This document shows, piece after piece, positions 16,914 through 25,693 of a stretch of DNA of 64,000 nt. Source of the stretch: Streptomyces sp. SID12488 (lineage in GTDB: Bacteria > Actinomycetota > Actinomycetes > Streptomycetales > Streptomycetaceae). Positions within the stretch are counted from its first letter, which is position 1; every line of letters starts with the position of its first letter. The notes below the pieces were generated by a model that was given only the letters and a program-made list of their open reading frames with translations, ran no database searches and was not told the DNA's origin. Made by a program: the position numbers and the translations under genes. Where the stretch lies: the NCBI RefSeq assembly GCF_010548275.1, contig NZ_JAAGLT010000023.1, forward strand, positions 1-64,000, in the 5' to 3' direction.

Positions 16914-17618
16914 ATGCCGAACCGTGTCCTCATAGCCGACGACGATCGTGCGATCCGTGAATCCCTGGAACGCGCCCTGGAGCTGGAGGGCTACGAGGTC
17001 GTCACCGCCGCCGACGGCGTGGAGGCGCTGACCCAGGCCCGCCGGGGTGACTTCCACGCGCTCGTCGTGGACGTGATGATGCCCCACGTCGACGGCGTCG
17101 GGGTGTGCCGGGTACTGCGCGCAGACGGTGACCGTACCCCGGTGCTGATGCTCACCGCGCGGGCCGGGACGCCGGACCGCATCACCGGCCTGGACGCGGG
17201 CGCCGACGACTATCTGGCCAAGCCCTTCGCGGTGCCCGAACTCCTGGCCAGGCTACGGGCGTTGCTGCGCCGGGCCGCACTGACACCCGACGCCGACGAG
17301 GAAGCCGACGCGTTCCGCGCCGAACTGCGGATCTCCTCACTGCGGATCGACCCCTCCGGGCGGCGGGCCTGGTGGGGCGGGGACGAACTGCGGCTGTCCA
17401 AGACCGAGTTCGACCTGCTGGAGCTGCTCGTGCGCAACGAGGGCATCGTGCTCGGCCACGCGAGCGTCTACCGGGAGATATGGGGCGAGGACTTCGCCGT
17501 GGACGGCAAGAACCTCGCCGGATACATCGGCTATCTGCGGCGCAAACTGGGTGACGCCGGCGCGCCCGACCTCATCCACACCGTGCGGGGCGTGGGTTAT
17601 GCGGTGCGGCGGCCATGA
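16914..17618 (+). CDS. OmpR-family response regulator
   Basis: A 234-residue two-component response regulator. The receiver domain has the acidic pair DDD near residue 8, the phosphoacceptor Asp in ALVVDVMMPHVDG near 51, and KPF near 102. The C-terminal winged helix contains LSKTEFDLLELLVRNEG and YIGYLRRKLGD with HTVRGVGYAVR. Alternative starts lie upstream at 16905 and 16860; 16914 fits the MPNRVLIADDD family start. Its stop overlaps the kinase start (ATGA). It is divergent from the DUF3500 lipoprotein gene, a plausible target. Confidence 0.88.
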   Translation: MPNRVLIADDDRAIRESLERALELEGYEVVTAADGVEALTQARRGDFHALVVDVMMPHVDGVGVCRVLRADGDRTPVLMLTARAGTPDRITGLDAGADDYLAKPFAVPELLARLRALLRRAALTPDADEEADAFRAELRISSLRIDPSGRRAWWGGDELRLSKTEFDLLELLVRNEGIVLGHASVYREIWGEDFAVDGKNLAGYIGYLRRKLGDAGAPDLIHTVRGVGYAVRRP

Positions 17619-19201
17619 GCACACGGTCAGGGCTGGTCACGCGTCTGCGGGCACGGCGACGATCGCTGCCGCTGCCGCTGTCACGGGTGGTGGGGGTGGC
17701 GCGGGGGCTGAAGGGTTCGGGGCCGCGGGCCACCTTCGTACTGAGTCTGCGTACGCGGTTCGCGCTCGCCTTCGCTGTCGTGGGCGCCGTGGTCGCCGTA
17801 CTCGTCGGGCTGCTCAGCTATGGTGCCGCCTCCGACCGGGTCATGGCGGAGATCGACCGGACGCTGCGGTCGGCCACGGTGGCCGTGGCCCAGAATCCCG
17901 ACCAGGCGCTGTCCCTGTCCGAGGCGGTCGAACGCGCCCCGGACCTCTATCCGGGCCCGGACCTGCCCGGTCCCGGTGACGAGGGCGCGCGGATCGTCAT
18001 CGCGCGGGCCGTGGCCAAGGATGGCAGCGTCACCCAACTGGGCGGCCCAGCCGTGCGGTTGCCCGTGTCCGGCATCGCGCGGACGCTCGCCGCCTCCGGC
18101 ACCGCCGGACAGGCGGACACCACCGAAGTCGTCGCCGACTCCCACGCGTTCCGCCTGCTGACCACCGCGCTCGGCGGCGACCGCGGGGCCCTGCAGGTGG
18201 CCGTACCGGTCGACCAGACCCACTACGTGCTCGGCGGCATGGCCCGGGAGATCGCCGCGGCGAGCCTCACGGTCATGCTCGCGGCGGCGTGCGCCGGATG
18301 GCTGCTCGCCCGGCGCATCACCCGACGCCTGGAACGGTTGGCCGGGGTCGCCGAAGAGGTCAGCGTCGGAGACCGGTTCGACGGCTCGGGACTGGTGGAC
18401 GGACGCGACGAGGTGGGGCGGCTCTCGGCCTCCCTGAGTCGGATGCTCGGCCGGCTCGCCGCCGCCCGTGAGGCCCAGGAGCGGCTGGTGCAGGACGCCG
18501 CGCACGAACTGCGCACCCCGCTGACCAGCCTGCGTACGAACGCCACTGTGCTCCGCCGGGTCAACGAACTCTCCCCGTACGCCCGTGACCGGCTCCTCGA
18601 CGATGTGGAGGGCGAGACCGAAGAACTCGGCCAACTGGTCGACGAACTGGTCGAGTTGGCCATGGCCAGGGATCGGAAGGAGGCCGAGGAACCGGTGGAA
18701 CTGGCCGCGCTCGCCCGGTGCGTGGCGCAGCGCGTCCACCGGCGCACCGGACGTTTCGTGCTGCTCGACGTCGACGACTCCGTGATCAGGGGCCGCCGCC
18801 AGGGGCTCGAACGGGCGGTGGGCAACCTGCTGGAGAACGCCGCCAAGTTCGACGCCGACAGCGACTCCCCGGTCGAAGTGCGCATCCGGCAGGGGGAGAT
18901 CACCGTCGCCGACCACGGTCCGGGCATCGCCGCGGCCGACACCGTGCGCGTGTTCGACCGCTTCTACCGCGCCGGCACCGCCCGCGCCCTGCCCGGCTCC
19001 GGGCTCGGCCTGGCCATCGTCCGCGATGTCGCCGAGGCCCACGGAGGCACGGTCTTCGCCCGGACCCGGGCGGGCGGGGGCGCGGAGGTGGGGTTCACGG
19101 TGGAGAAGTCCCGGCTGCTGGGACCGGAGGTGCCGGGGGAGAAGGCGGCGGGGACTGACAAACGGACCCAGGGTGCGCGGGGGAACGGTGCAGGGCCGTA
19201 G
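17615..19201 (+). CDS. Sensor histidine kinase (MprB/TcrY type)
   Basis: A 528-residue membrane kinase. Transmembrane segments lie at about residues 49-70 and 212-232, enclosing an extracytoplasmic sensor of about 140 residues. A HAMP domain follows (RRLERLAGVAEEVSVGD). The H-box is QDAAHELRTPLTSLRTN with His near 297, the N-box is VGNLLENAAKF, and the G boxes include DHGPGI and GSGLGLAIV. It is translationally coupled to the response regulator. The stimulus is unknown; neighbouring surface proteins suggest an envelope or metal signal. Confidence 0.88.
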   Translation: MSTRSGLVTRLRARRRSLPLPLSRVVGVARGLKGSGPRATFVLSLRTRFALAFAVVGAVVAVLVGLLSYGAASDRVMAEIDRTLRSATVAVAQNPDQALSLSEAVERAPDLYPGPDLPGPGDEGARIVIARAVAKDGSVTQLGGPAVRLPVSGIARTLAASGTAGQADTTEVVADSHAFRLLTTALGGDRGALQVAVPVDQTHYVLGGMAREIAAASLTVMLAAACAGWLLARRITRRLERLAGVAEEVSVGDRFDGSGLVDGRDEVGRLSASLSRMLGRLAAAREAQERLVQDAAHELRTPLTSLRTNATVLRRVNELSPYARDRLLDDVEGETEELGQLVDELVELAMARDRKEAEEPVELAALARCVAQRVHRRTGRFVLLDVDDSVIRGRRQGLERAVGNLLENAAKFDADSDSPVEVRIRQGEITVADHGPGIAAADTVRVFDRFYRAGTARALPGSGLGLAIVRDVAEAHGGTVFARTRAGGGAEVGFTVEKSRLLGPEVPGEKAAGTDKRTQGARGNGAGP

Positions 19202-19444
19202 GCAGTTGCCGGGGAGAGGAACGGAAACCGTCCACACAAACCGCCACCGGAGCGACGGTATCCACTCCTCAGATGACCCGGAAGAGACCAGCGAGTCCTG
19301 TGACCTGCCGCGATGGGTGTCTCCTGGCTGCTGACCTGCGTTAATGTCCTTTCTGCTGTTTCACGCTCATGCCTGTTGATGCGGCCGGAAGTCCCAGAAA
19401 AGTCCCAGGAGACTCCCACCGTCCGCTGTCACTCTTTCGGCTCT

Positions 19445-20398
19445 ATGCAGAGTGTGCGGGTGCGGTGTCGGCTGGTGTTCGTGCATCGGTGGTCGGTCCT
19501 GAACGAACGGGAACGCGTGCTTCTCGAACGGCTCGCGGCCGGAGAGGAGCCCGGAGCCTGGGCGCCGGGTGAATGGCGCTCGGCTCATGCCCTGCGTGAT
19601 CGCGGGCTGCTGACGATCAGCCGCAGTGGCGGTGACGTACGTATCGAGGTCACTGAGGCTGGACGGTTCTACCTTCGGCATGGACATCATCCAGACGACC
19701 CGGCGGTCGCGGACGTCGGTGTTCACGGAGTGTCCGCCGAACCTGTGGCGCCGGCGAAAGGGGGAGGGCAGCGCGGGGTTACGAGCCGAAAGCGCAGCCT
19801 GACGCCTTACAGCGAGCGGCCCGTCGCACGCGCTCGACAGGCGAAGGCGCGGGAGTTGATCGAGCGGCTGGTTGCCGAGGGGCGTGTCCGTCTTGTCGAC
19901 CCCGGTGACGACGAGGTCGCGGAGTGGCGGCGCGTCGTCGATTGCGCGAAGCGACACGGCTTGGAACCGCCGGGCAAACGCATCGAGAAGGCGGGCTTCG
20001 GCGCACGTGGGTTGGAGTTGCGCCTCGTAGAGGGCTCGCATCCCAATTCACGGAGCCAGCGGCCGAAAGACGACGCGTCGGTGGTCCCGGTACCCGCGCG
20101 ACCGAGCGCCCTCCATCCGGCTGTGGTTGCGCTCAAGGACGACGAGGGGCAGCTGGTGATTCCGCCTGTGCTCCGTCGCCGGTCGCTCCTGATGCTGCAT
20201 GCGCTGGCTGCCGAGGCGGTGCGGCGAGGGTACGAGGTCAGGCGCGGACGGTTGTACTACTCCCGGCGCGAAGGCGGAGTCGACGTGATCGTCGACGGCT
20301 TCGCGTACGCGGTCACCGTCAGGCAGGAGTTCCCACAGTCCACGAACCCGGAGCGCTCCGCGCGCCTCGTCGTCGAACGCGACGCAGCGCTCGCGTAG
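19445..20398 (+). pseudogene. 3'-truncated Streptomyces hypothetical gene
   Basis: The product (about 317 residues from ATG 19445) has LNERERVLLERLAAGEEPG, then WRSAHALRDRGLLTI.. and VTEAGRFYL, resembling a winged helix, and a later basic region ending in QEFPQSTNPERSARLVVE. From memory this belongs to a longer conserved Streptomyces hypothetical family that continues after ARLVVE. Here the frame changes to RDAALA and stops, exactly where a truncated resolvase on the other strand begins, so the 3' end seems to have been replaced by recombination near 20375. Function unknown. The 243 bases before it hold no recognisable gene. Confidence 0.6.
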
Positions 20399-20650
20399 TT
20401 CGGCGAACATGTTGATGACGTCCTGGAGGCTGTGGCCGAAGCGGTCGAGTGAGGGGACCGTGAGGGTGTCGCAGGGGTCGAGGAAGGCGTGGCACGCCTT
20501 GAGCTCGGGGCGGAGGGCGGTCTTGCCGGACTTCTTGCTCGCGAAGATCTTCCTGCACCTGGCGACGGCGAGGGTGTCGATATGGCTTTCCAGCCTCTGC
20601 CCGCCGGTCGGTACCTGTGCAGTATCCGATCTTGATCTCGGTGCGGACGA
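20372..20650 (-). pseudogene. tnpR: Serine resolvase (TnpR) fragment, frameshifted and truncated
   Basis: The minus strand encodes the N-terminal half of a Tn3-type resolvase. LVRTEIKIGY is in one frame; PTGGQRLESHIDTL, then RCRKIFASKKSGKTALRPEL, then VPSLDRFGHSLQDVINM are in the next. An extra base right after the GGATAC codons shifts the frame and changes the catalytic-serine region (normally ARVST). Homology stops after ELRERCVAF near 20375, so the rest of the catalytic domain and the DNA-binding domain are absent. It is a dead relic of a transposon wedged between two other truncated genes. Confidence 0.82.
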
Positions 20651-20699
20651 GGGGATCGCGACGAGGAGGTCTGGGTGGGCAGCCCGTTCGAGGGCGGTC

Positions 20700-20858
20700 A
20701 TGGCCCCGGATCATGTCAGCGATCCCGACGGCCGCCGCACCCGCTACGAACTCGCCGACGAACGCCTCGGCCAAGCGCTGGACGGCCTTCGCAGTGTGGT
20801 GGTCGCCGTCGAGACCGACCGCACCTGTGTCGACGCCGACGAGAAGGGCTGTTGCTGA
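20700..20858 (+). pseudogene. ArsR/CmtR-type metal regulator, C-terminal fragment
   Basis: An open frame running to the stop at 20858 encodes DPDGRRTRYELADERLGQAL, then a helix and a cysteine-containing end, RTCVDADEKGCC. This matches the wing, last helix and Cys-rich tail of ArsR-family Cd/Pb/Zn sensors. The helix-turn-helix and everything before it are missing, replaced by the resolvase relic. The CDF transporter gene starts two bases after the stop, so this was once its regulator; the transporter may now be unregulated or read from a foreign promoter. Confidence 0.65.
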
Positions 20859-20860
20859 CC

Positions 20861-21586
20861 ATGACCGCCGAGATGTCGATATCCCGCGGTGTTTCCCCGG
20901 TCCGCCGCGATGTGCTCACCCGCCGGATACGCCTGCTGGTCACCGCGACCATCACCTACAACGTCATCGAGGCGATCGTCGCCCTCACCGCCGGCACCCT
21001 CGCCTCGTCCACCGCCCTGATCGGCTTCGGTCTGGACTCCGTCATCGAGGTCACCTCGGCTGCAGCGGTCGCCTGGCAGTTCTCCGCCCGCGAGCACGCC
21101 GTACGCGAAGCCCGGGAGAAGACCACCCTGCGGATCATCGCGCTGTCGTTCTTGGTGCTCGCCGCCTACGTCACCGTCGACGCCGTACGCGCCCTGACCG
21201 GCACCGGCGAGGCCGAACGCTCGCTGCCCGGCATCGTGCTCGCCGCCCTCTCCCTCGCGATCATGCCGTTCCTGTCCGCCGCCCAGCGCCGCGCCGGCCG
21301 CGAACTCGGCTCCGCCAGCGCGGTCGCCGACTCCAAACAGACCCTGCTGTGCACCTACCTCTCCGCCGTGCTCCTGGTCGGCCTGGTCCTCAACGCCACC
21401 CTCGGCTGGTCCTGGGCCGACCCCTTCGCCGCCCTCGTCATCGCCGCCGTCGCTGTAAAAGAAGGCCGCGACGCCTGGCAGGGCAAGGGCTGCTGCGCGC
21501 CCGCGACCGCTGCTGCGGTGCCGGCCGCCGGCCCCGAGGTCGCCGACGAATGCGGCTGCGGCCCTGGTTGCGCCTGCTGCAACTGA
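20861..21586 (+). CDS. CDF-like heavy-metal cation transporter
   Basis: A 241-residue inner-membrane protein of the cation diffusion facilitator superfamily. About six membrane segments are seen. TM2 carries GFGLDSVIEVTSA (acidic metal ligands) and TM5 begins ASAVADSKQTLLCTYLSAV. It lacks the long cytoplasmic domain of YiiP-type exporters but ends in a Cys-rich tail, DECGCGPGCACCN, likely a metal-binding sequence; another GCC lies just before it. It would export a soft or transition metal such as Cd, Zn or Co. It follows a decapitated ArsR gene by two bases. The start ATG has little Shine-Dalgarno support and may depend on translational coupling. Confidence 0.75.
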   Translation: MTAEMSISRGVSPVRRDVLTRRIRLLVTATITYNVIEAIVALTAGTLASSTALIGFGLDSVIEVTSAAAVAWQFSAREHAVREAREKTTLRIIALSFLVLAAYVTVDAVRALTGTGEAERSLPGIVLAALSLAIMPFLSAAQRRAGRELGSASAVADSKQTLLCTYLSAVLLVGLVLNATLGWSWADPFAALVIAAVAVKEGRDAWQGKGCCAPATAAAVPAAGPEVADECGCGPGCACCN

Positions 21587-21685
21587 CCGTCCACGCACGC
21601 CGATCCGGCCCTCTGCCGGCTGAGGAACCTACGGCTGCGGGGTCATCCATGTCGCACCCATTCGTCGGCTTACGGCTCCACGCGC

Positions 21686-22049
21686 CTACACCTCGATGTG
21701 CGAGCCCATGATGACCGTGCGGTCGCGGGGCAGGCTGAAGTACTCGGCGGCGTCGGACGTGATGCAGGAGGTGGCGATGAACAGCTGCTTGCGCCAAGGC
21801 GCGCCATCGTCGGGGCTTTCCCGCGGCGCAGCTCGATCTTCGACAGGAAGTAGGACGCCTGGTCGAGTCGGAGCGGGCCTTCGTTTTCGGCCGGGTCATG
21901 GCCAGTGCGCCGGGCGCGTCCGGGGTCTCCATGTAGCCGAACCAGGCGGTGACGTGGATGATCCCGTCGTCGCTGTACCCGAGGTCGTCGACGAAGATCT
22001 GCTCCTCGGCCGGTACGCGGGCGATGGGCTCGGTCGCCGGGCAGGCCAA
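21686..22049 (-). pseudogene. kup: kup potassium transporter, C-terminal relic with two frameshifts
   Basis: Three minus-strand frames read in succession give the cytoplasmic tail of a Kup K+ transporter: RVPAEEQIFVDDLGYSDDG, then LDQASYFLSKIELRRGKAP, then WRKQLFIATSCITSDAAEYF and RTVIMGSHIEV followed by a stop. The frame shifts are near 21895 and 21810. The membrane domain is completely missing. The fragment has no start, so it is a decayed remnant, fitting the surrounding region of broken genes. Confidence 0.75.
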
Positions 22050-22069
22050 CCGAGGGCACGCTGGGAAGC

Positions 22070-22294
22070 GTGAGCAGTGCGCCGATCGTCGTACACCCGC
22101 CTTCCAACACGGTCGGCCGGAGAGTCACCGTGCACTCCCAGGGCCGGGACGAAATCCTCGGCACCGCTTACAGCGATCACGATTTGGTGGTCTTCCTCGA
22201 GGGCGCGGGCATCCAGGATCCCGACAGCATCCTGGACGACGACCGCTGGATCGAGTGGCGCGGCGGTCGCGCGCACCATTGGAGTGCTGCCTGA
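22070..22294 (+). CDS. Small conserved Streptomyces hypothetical protein
   Basis: A 74-residue acidic protein beginning with GTG. It contains PSNTVGRRVTVHSQGRDEIL, GTAYSDHDLVVFLEGAGI and a tryptophan-rich end, WIEWRGGRAHHW. I recall similar small proteins encoded in many Streptomyces genomes; none has a known function to my knowledge. Codon use is normal and GGGAAG precedes the start. It sits divergently beside the kup relic. Confidence 0.6.
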   Translation: MSSAPIVVHPPSNTVGRRVTVHSQGRDEILGTAYSDHDLVVFLEGAGIQDPDSILDDDRWIEWRGGRAHHWSAA

Positions 22295-22494
22295 GCTGCT
22301 CCCCATCGTCTTGCGGCTGCGTGCGGGCTCGGTCGACCTTGCGGGTGCACCGCGACGTGCAAGTCACCACCGGAGTGGCTCATACGTGTCTTGGTGCTGG
22401 GTACCGGTGCCGGGAGGCCGCATACTCGGTGATCGTTGCGCTGCCGTCAGGGTGGTGGCTGTGGCGACCGATTCGTGGTCAGACAGGGAAGGTC

Positions 22495-24486
22495 ATGGGG
22501 GATATGAGTGATACAGGTCGGCCGATAATGCCGGAGGTCGTGGACAGTCCCGCGTTGCGGACACAGCCGACAGGCAAGGCAGCGCGGTGGCTGCTGCGGC
22601 ATCAAGTGCAGCCGGTGGGGCCGGCGGCCGGTGAGAGTCATGCCGAGCCGCATTCCTGGTGGAAGGTGATGTGCCTGACCGGGGTCGACTACTTCTCCAG
22701 TCTGGCCTATGTGCCGGCGATCGCCGCGTTGGCCGCGGGGGCCGTCTCTCCTCTGGCGACGCTGCTGATCGTGGCGTTGACGTTGCTGGGGATGCTTCCG
22801 ATGTACCGGAAGGTGGCCAGGCAGAGCCCGCACGGTGCGGGATCGGTGGCCATGCTGGAGGATTTGCTGCCGTTCTGGTGGGGCAAGCTGTTCGTTCTGG
22901 TCCTGCTCGGGTTCGTGGCCACCTCGTGGATCATCACGATCACCCTGTCCACGGCGGACGCCTCCGTGCATGTGGTCGAGAACCCCTTCTTCCCCTCCGT
23001 ACTCCACGGTCACGAGGTTGCCCTGACCGTGGGGCTGCTGCTGGTCCTGGGAGGGGTTTTCCTGCTCGGGTTCAGCGAGGCGGTCAGTGTCGCCATCCCG
23101 TTGGTCGCGGTGTTCCTGGCGCTCAACGCGGTTGTCATCGCTGTGGGCCTGGTCGATGTGTTCACGACGGACGGCGCGCTGTCGGCCTGGACCGACGCGC
23201 TCGTCGACGGCGGAGGCGGCTTCGGCGACCTTGCCGGTCCGGCGCTGCTGGCCTTCCCTTTGCTGGTGCTGGGCCTGTCGGGCTTCGAGACCGGTGTGAG
23301 CATGATGCCGCTCGTGGCGGCCGACGGCGCCGACGCCGAGGAGCGGCTGCGCGCCAGGATCCGCAACACCCGTCGGCTTCTGACCACGGCTGCTGTGATC
23401 ATGAGCGTCTACCTGCTGGCCGCCAGCTTCGCGACCACGGTCCTTATTCCGGAGAAGGAGTTCGAGCCCGGGGGCGCCGCCAACGGCAGGGCGCTGGCAT
23501 GGCTGGCCCACGAACGCTTCGGTGAGGCGTTCGGCACCATCTACGACATCAGTACGATCCTCATCCTGTGGTTCGCCGGTGCTTCCGCCATGGCAGGGTT
23601 GATCAACATCGTTCCCCGCTACCTGCCCGGCTACGGCATGGCCCCCGAGTGGGGACGCGCGGTGCGACCGGTGGTCATCGTCTACACGGCCCTGTGCATT
23701 CTGATCACCATCGCCTTCGACGCCGACGTCGACGCCCAGGCCGGTGCCTACGCCACCGGAATCCTGGCGATGATGGTCTCCGGAGCCTTCGCCGTGACCG
23801 TCTTCGTCGCACGCAGCCGCCGGCGCGCGGCCACCATCGGCTTCGCCCTGCTCACCGCGGTCCTGTTCTACGCCCTGGGCGCCAACATCATCGACAAGCC
23901 CGACGGCATCGCCATCTCCGGCTTCTTCATCCTGGGCATCATCATCGTGTCGCTGATCTCCCGAGTCGCCCGCACCACCGAACTGCGCGCCGACCGCCTC
24001 GTCTTCGACGAGGCCGCCCGCCGGTTCATCGCCGACACCCTCGCACACGACGAATCCATCAACATCATCGCCAACCGCCGCCAGGCCGGCGACGAAGCCG
24101 AGTACAGCGCCAAGGAGCGCGAGCAACGCGGCACCAACCCGGTACCGGGCCTCGCTGACGTGCTCTTCCTGGAGATCGACGTGGTGGACCCCTCCGACTT
24201 CAGTGAAACCCTCACTGTCCACGGCGTCGAAGTCGACGGCTACCGCATCCTGCGCGCCGAGGCGCCGGCCGCCCCCAACGCCATCGCCGCCATCCTTCTC
24301 GCCTTGCGCGACGCCACCGGCGTGCGGCCGCACTGCTACTTCGCCTGGGCCGAAGGCAGCCCCCTGGTGCACATGATCCGCTACTTCCTCCTCGGCCGCG
24401 GCGACACCGCCCCGGTCACCCGCGAGATCATCCGCAGCAACGAACCCGACCCCGACCGCCGCCCCGGTATCCACGTCGGAGCCTGA
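22495..24486 (+). CDS. APC-superfamily permease with cytoplasmic C-terminal domain
   Basis: A 663-residue transporter. An N-terminal cytoplasmic stretch is followed by about 12 membrane segments from residue 60 to about 490. The TM1 region is SWWKVMCLTGVDYFSSLAYV; a later signature is LLVLGLSGFETGVSMMPLV. Residues 520-660 form a soluble domain with VLFLEIDVVDPSDFSETL and ALRDATGVRPHCYFAWAEGS. The architecture matches actinobacterial amino-acid/K+ permeases related to KimA. The substrate is uncertain; potassium is possible and would be notable beside a dead kup. ATG 22495 (GGGAAGG upstream) is preferred; 22504 is the alternative. Confidence 0.75.
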   Translation: MGDMSDTGRPIMPEVVDSPALRTQPTGKAARWLLRHQVQPVGPAAGESHAEPHSWWKVMCLTGVDYFSSLAYVPAIAALAAGAVSPLATLLIVALTLLGMLPMYRKVARQSPHGAGSVAMLEDLLPFWWGKLFVLVLLGFVATSWIITITLSTADASVHVVENPFFPSVLHGHEVALTVGLLLVLGGVFLLGFSEAVSVAIPLVAVFLALNAVVIAVGLVDVFTTDGALSAWTDALVDGGGGFGDLAGPALLAFPLLVLGLSGFETGVSMMPLVAADGADAEERLRARIRNTRRLLTTAAVIMSVYLLAASFATTVLIPEKEFEPGGAANGRALAWLAHERFGEAFGTIYDISTILILWFAGASAMAGLINIVPRYLPGYGMAPEWGRAVRPVVIVYTALCILITIAFDADVDAQAGAYATGILAMMVSGAFAVTVFVARSRRRAATIGFALLTAVLFYALGANIIDKPDGIAISGFFILGIIIVSLISRVARTTELRADRLVFDEAARRFIADTLAHDESINIIANRRQAGDEAEYSAKEREQRGTNPVPGLADVLFLEIDVVDPSDFSETLTVHGVEVDGYRILRAEAPAAPNAIAAILLALRDATGVRPHCYFAWAEGSPLVHMIRYFLLGRGDTAPVTREIIRSNEPDPDRRPGIHVGA

Positions 24487-24541
24487 GCCTGTTTTCTCCG
24501 CCTGATCGCGGCGGTCCGCCGACTGAAAGGGAGCAGGCGTA

Positions 24542-24715
24542 ATGACGCATTCAGGCGATCCTGACCGCAGTCTCCGGCGTACCCAGTACCTCCTGCTCTC
24601 GCTCATGGCCGCCCTGGCAACGGCCGGGATCCTCACTGAGTCGATGTTGCTACTGGGGCTCGCCGCCTGGGCTCTGATCGCGGCCGGTCTCATCGAGATG
24701 ATCTACCGGCCCTGA
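24542..24715 (+). CDS. Small two-helix membrane protein
   Basis: A 57-residue peptide starting MTHSGDPDRSLRRTQYLLLS with two hydrophobic segments (about residues 15-31 and 36-53) and ending EMIYRP. AAGGGAGCAGG precedes the ATG at good spacing. It begins 55 bases after the APC permease stop on the same strand and may be its accessory subunit. I do not recognise the family. Confidence 0.6.
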   Translation: MTHSGDPDRSLRRTQYLLLSLMAALATAGILTESMLLLGLAAWALIAAGLIEMIYRP

Positions 24716-24842
24716 ACCCTGGCCGCCCGGGCGAACGCCGACACAGTCACGTCGAGACAGCGAGGCGGCTTCCTTGGAAGGAAAAACCCTCAACACGCGC
24801 CTCAACGTGCTGGGACCACGACAGCTTTCGGGCTTCGACTCC

Positions 24843-25036
24843 GAGAAGGTCACACCGCTGAGGTCCACCACGATCCGCTGCGGCCGCGCCGTGCCGTCCT
24901 CGGAGAGCAGGGCGTCGCTGAGGATGTCCTTGACGTGGTGGTCGATCTCGCCGCACACGGTCACGACGCGGACGCCGTCGACTACTTCGCGCTCGACGGA
25001 GAGCCGGGGGACTTCTGATTGTCGGCCACCGTCTCC
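24843..25036 (-). pseudogene. STAS-domain anti-sigma antagonist fragment
   Basis: The minus strand reads RLSVEREVVDGVRVVTVCGE, then IDHHVKDILSDALLSEDG and RIVVDLSGVTF, the first half of a SpoIIAA/RsbV-like STAS domain. After DLSGVTF the sequence diverges where DSSG and the phosphorylated Ser should follow. The frame also has no upstream ATG or GTG before a stop at 25037. It is therefore broken at both ends. It faces the RsbW-like kinase gene at 25204, its likely former partner. Confidence 0.7.
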
Positions 25037-25077
25037 TCAACTGCGCCAAGGCCTGCCCGGACAGGGATCACGCGGAG

Positions 25078-25693
25078 GATTCTGCCCCACCGCCATGGCG
25101 GGGATGCACCCGGCGCCGGACGACAACTCCCTGTGGCGTGGATGATGTTGTCGCGGGTATTGGCCAGCGTGAACGGGGGAATGGGGGCGTCACGTGAGAT
25201 CCCATGCCGACGGTCACAATGACGAGTACCTCATGCGCGCCGGCTTCGCCCTGCATCGCAGACGCCCGCCGCCACACCATCGCCTTCCTCGACCAGGCCC
25301 GCACCGACCATGACCTGCCAGTGTCCCAGCGCGCCAGAGATATTACCCAGCTGGTGGTCAGCGAGCTGGTCACCAACGCCGTCAAGTACGCCCCCGGCCC
25401 CGTCCGGATGGAACTGCGCATCAATGCCCACGCCGTGGACATCGTCGTGCGGGACAGCGACCCCGTCATGCCCGCGGCCCGGGCCGCCGATCCCGGCAGG
25501 ATCGGCCAGCACGGACTGGAGGTCGTCAAAGCCATCACCGAGGAACTGCTCATCGAGCGGGAACCGGTCGGCAAACGCGTCACGGCCCGCATCGCCCTGT
25601 TGTCCGACCCACCCCGCGGCGACACTGCCCACCGCTGAGCCGACGAGCCGGTGGCACAGCAGCCCGTCGGACCAGCCATGACGAGGCGCGCAT
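25078..25693 (+). repeat. Segmental duplication, copy 1 (carries RsbW-like gene)
   Basis: This 616-bp stretch is closely repeated at 31694-32323. Both begin GATTCTGCCCCACCGCC, share ATGATGTTGTCGCGGGTA upstream of the kinase gene, and end GACCAGCCAT(G/C)ACGAGGCGCGCAT. Copy 1 lacks 17 bases after GCCC in the N-terminal coding part, shifting that frame relative to copy 2. Confidence 0.9.
25204..25638 (+). CDS. RsbW-like ATP-binding anti-sigma kinase, copy 1
   Basis: A 144-residue HATPase_c protein. The N-box is LVVSELVTNAVKYAPGPV near residue 50 and the G box DPGRIGQHGLEVVKAI near 95. Such Streptomyces proteins phosphorylate STAS antagonists and bind sigma factors. The first 18 residues differ from copy 2 because a 17-base deletion moved the ancestral start out of frame; ATG 25204 restores a full domain. 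It is linked to a dead STAS gene on one side and lies 3.3 kb from a SpoIIE phosphatase. Confidence 0.8.
   Translation: MPTVTMTSTSCAPASPCIADARRHTIAFLDQARTDHDLPVSQRARDITQLVVSELVTNAVKYAPGPVRMELRINAHAVDIVVRDSDPVMPAARAADPGRIGQHGLEVVKAITEELLIEREPVGKRVTARIALLSDPPRGDTAHR

Noticed and set aside
19202..19444. A tRNA or phage attachment site at the border of the decayed region
   Set aside because: No cloverleaf could be folded, and no direct repeat matching the other border near 37.2 kb was found.
22300..22494. A ydaO-type (c-di-AMP) riboswitch upstream of the KimA-like permease
   Set aside because: I looked for the conserved GGGGTGAATC-type core and paired helices and did not find them.
22447..24693. 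A 748-codon minus-strand frame opposite the APC permease
   Set aside because: Gly/Asp/Gln/His-rich shadow without membrane segments or motifs.
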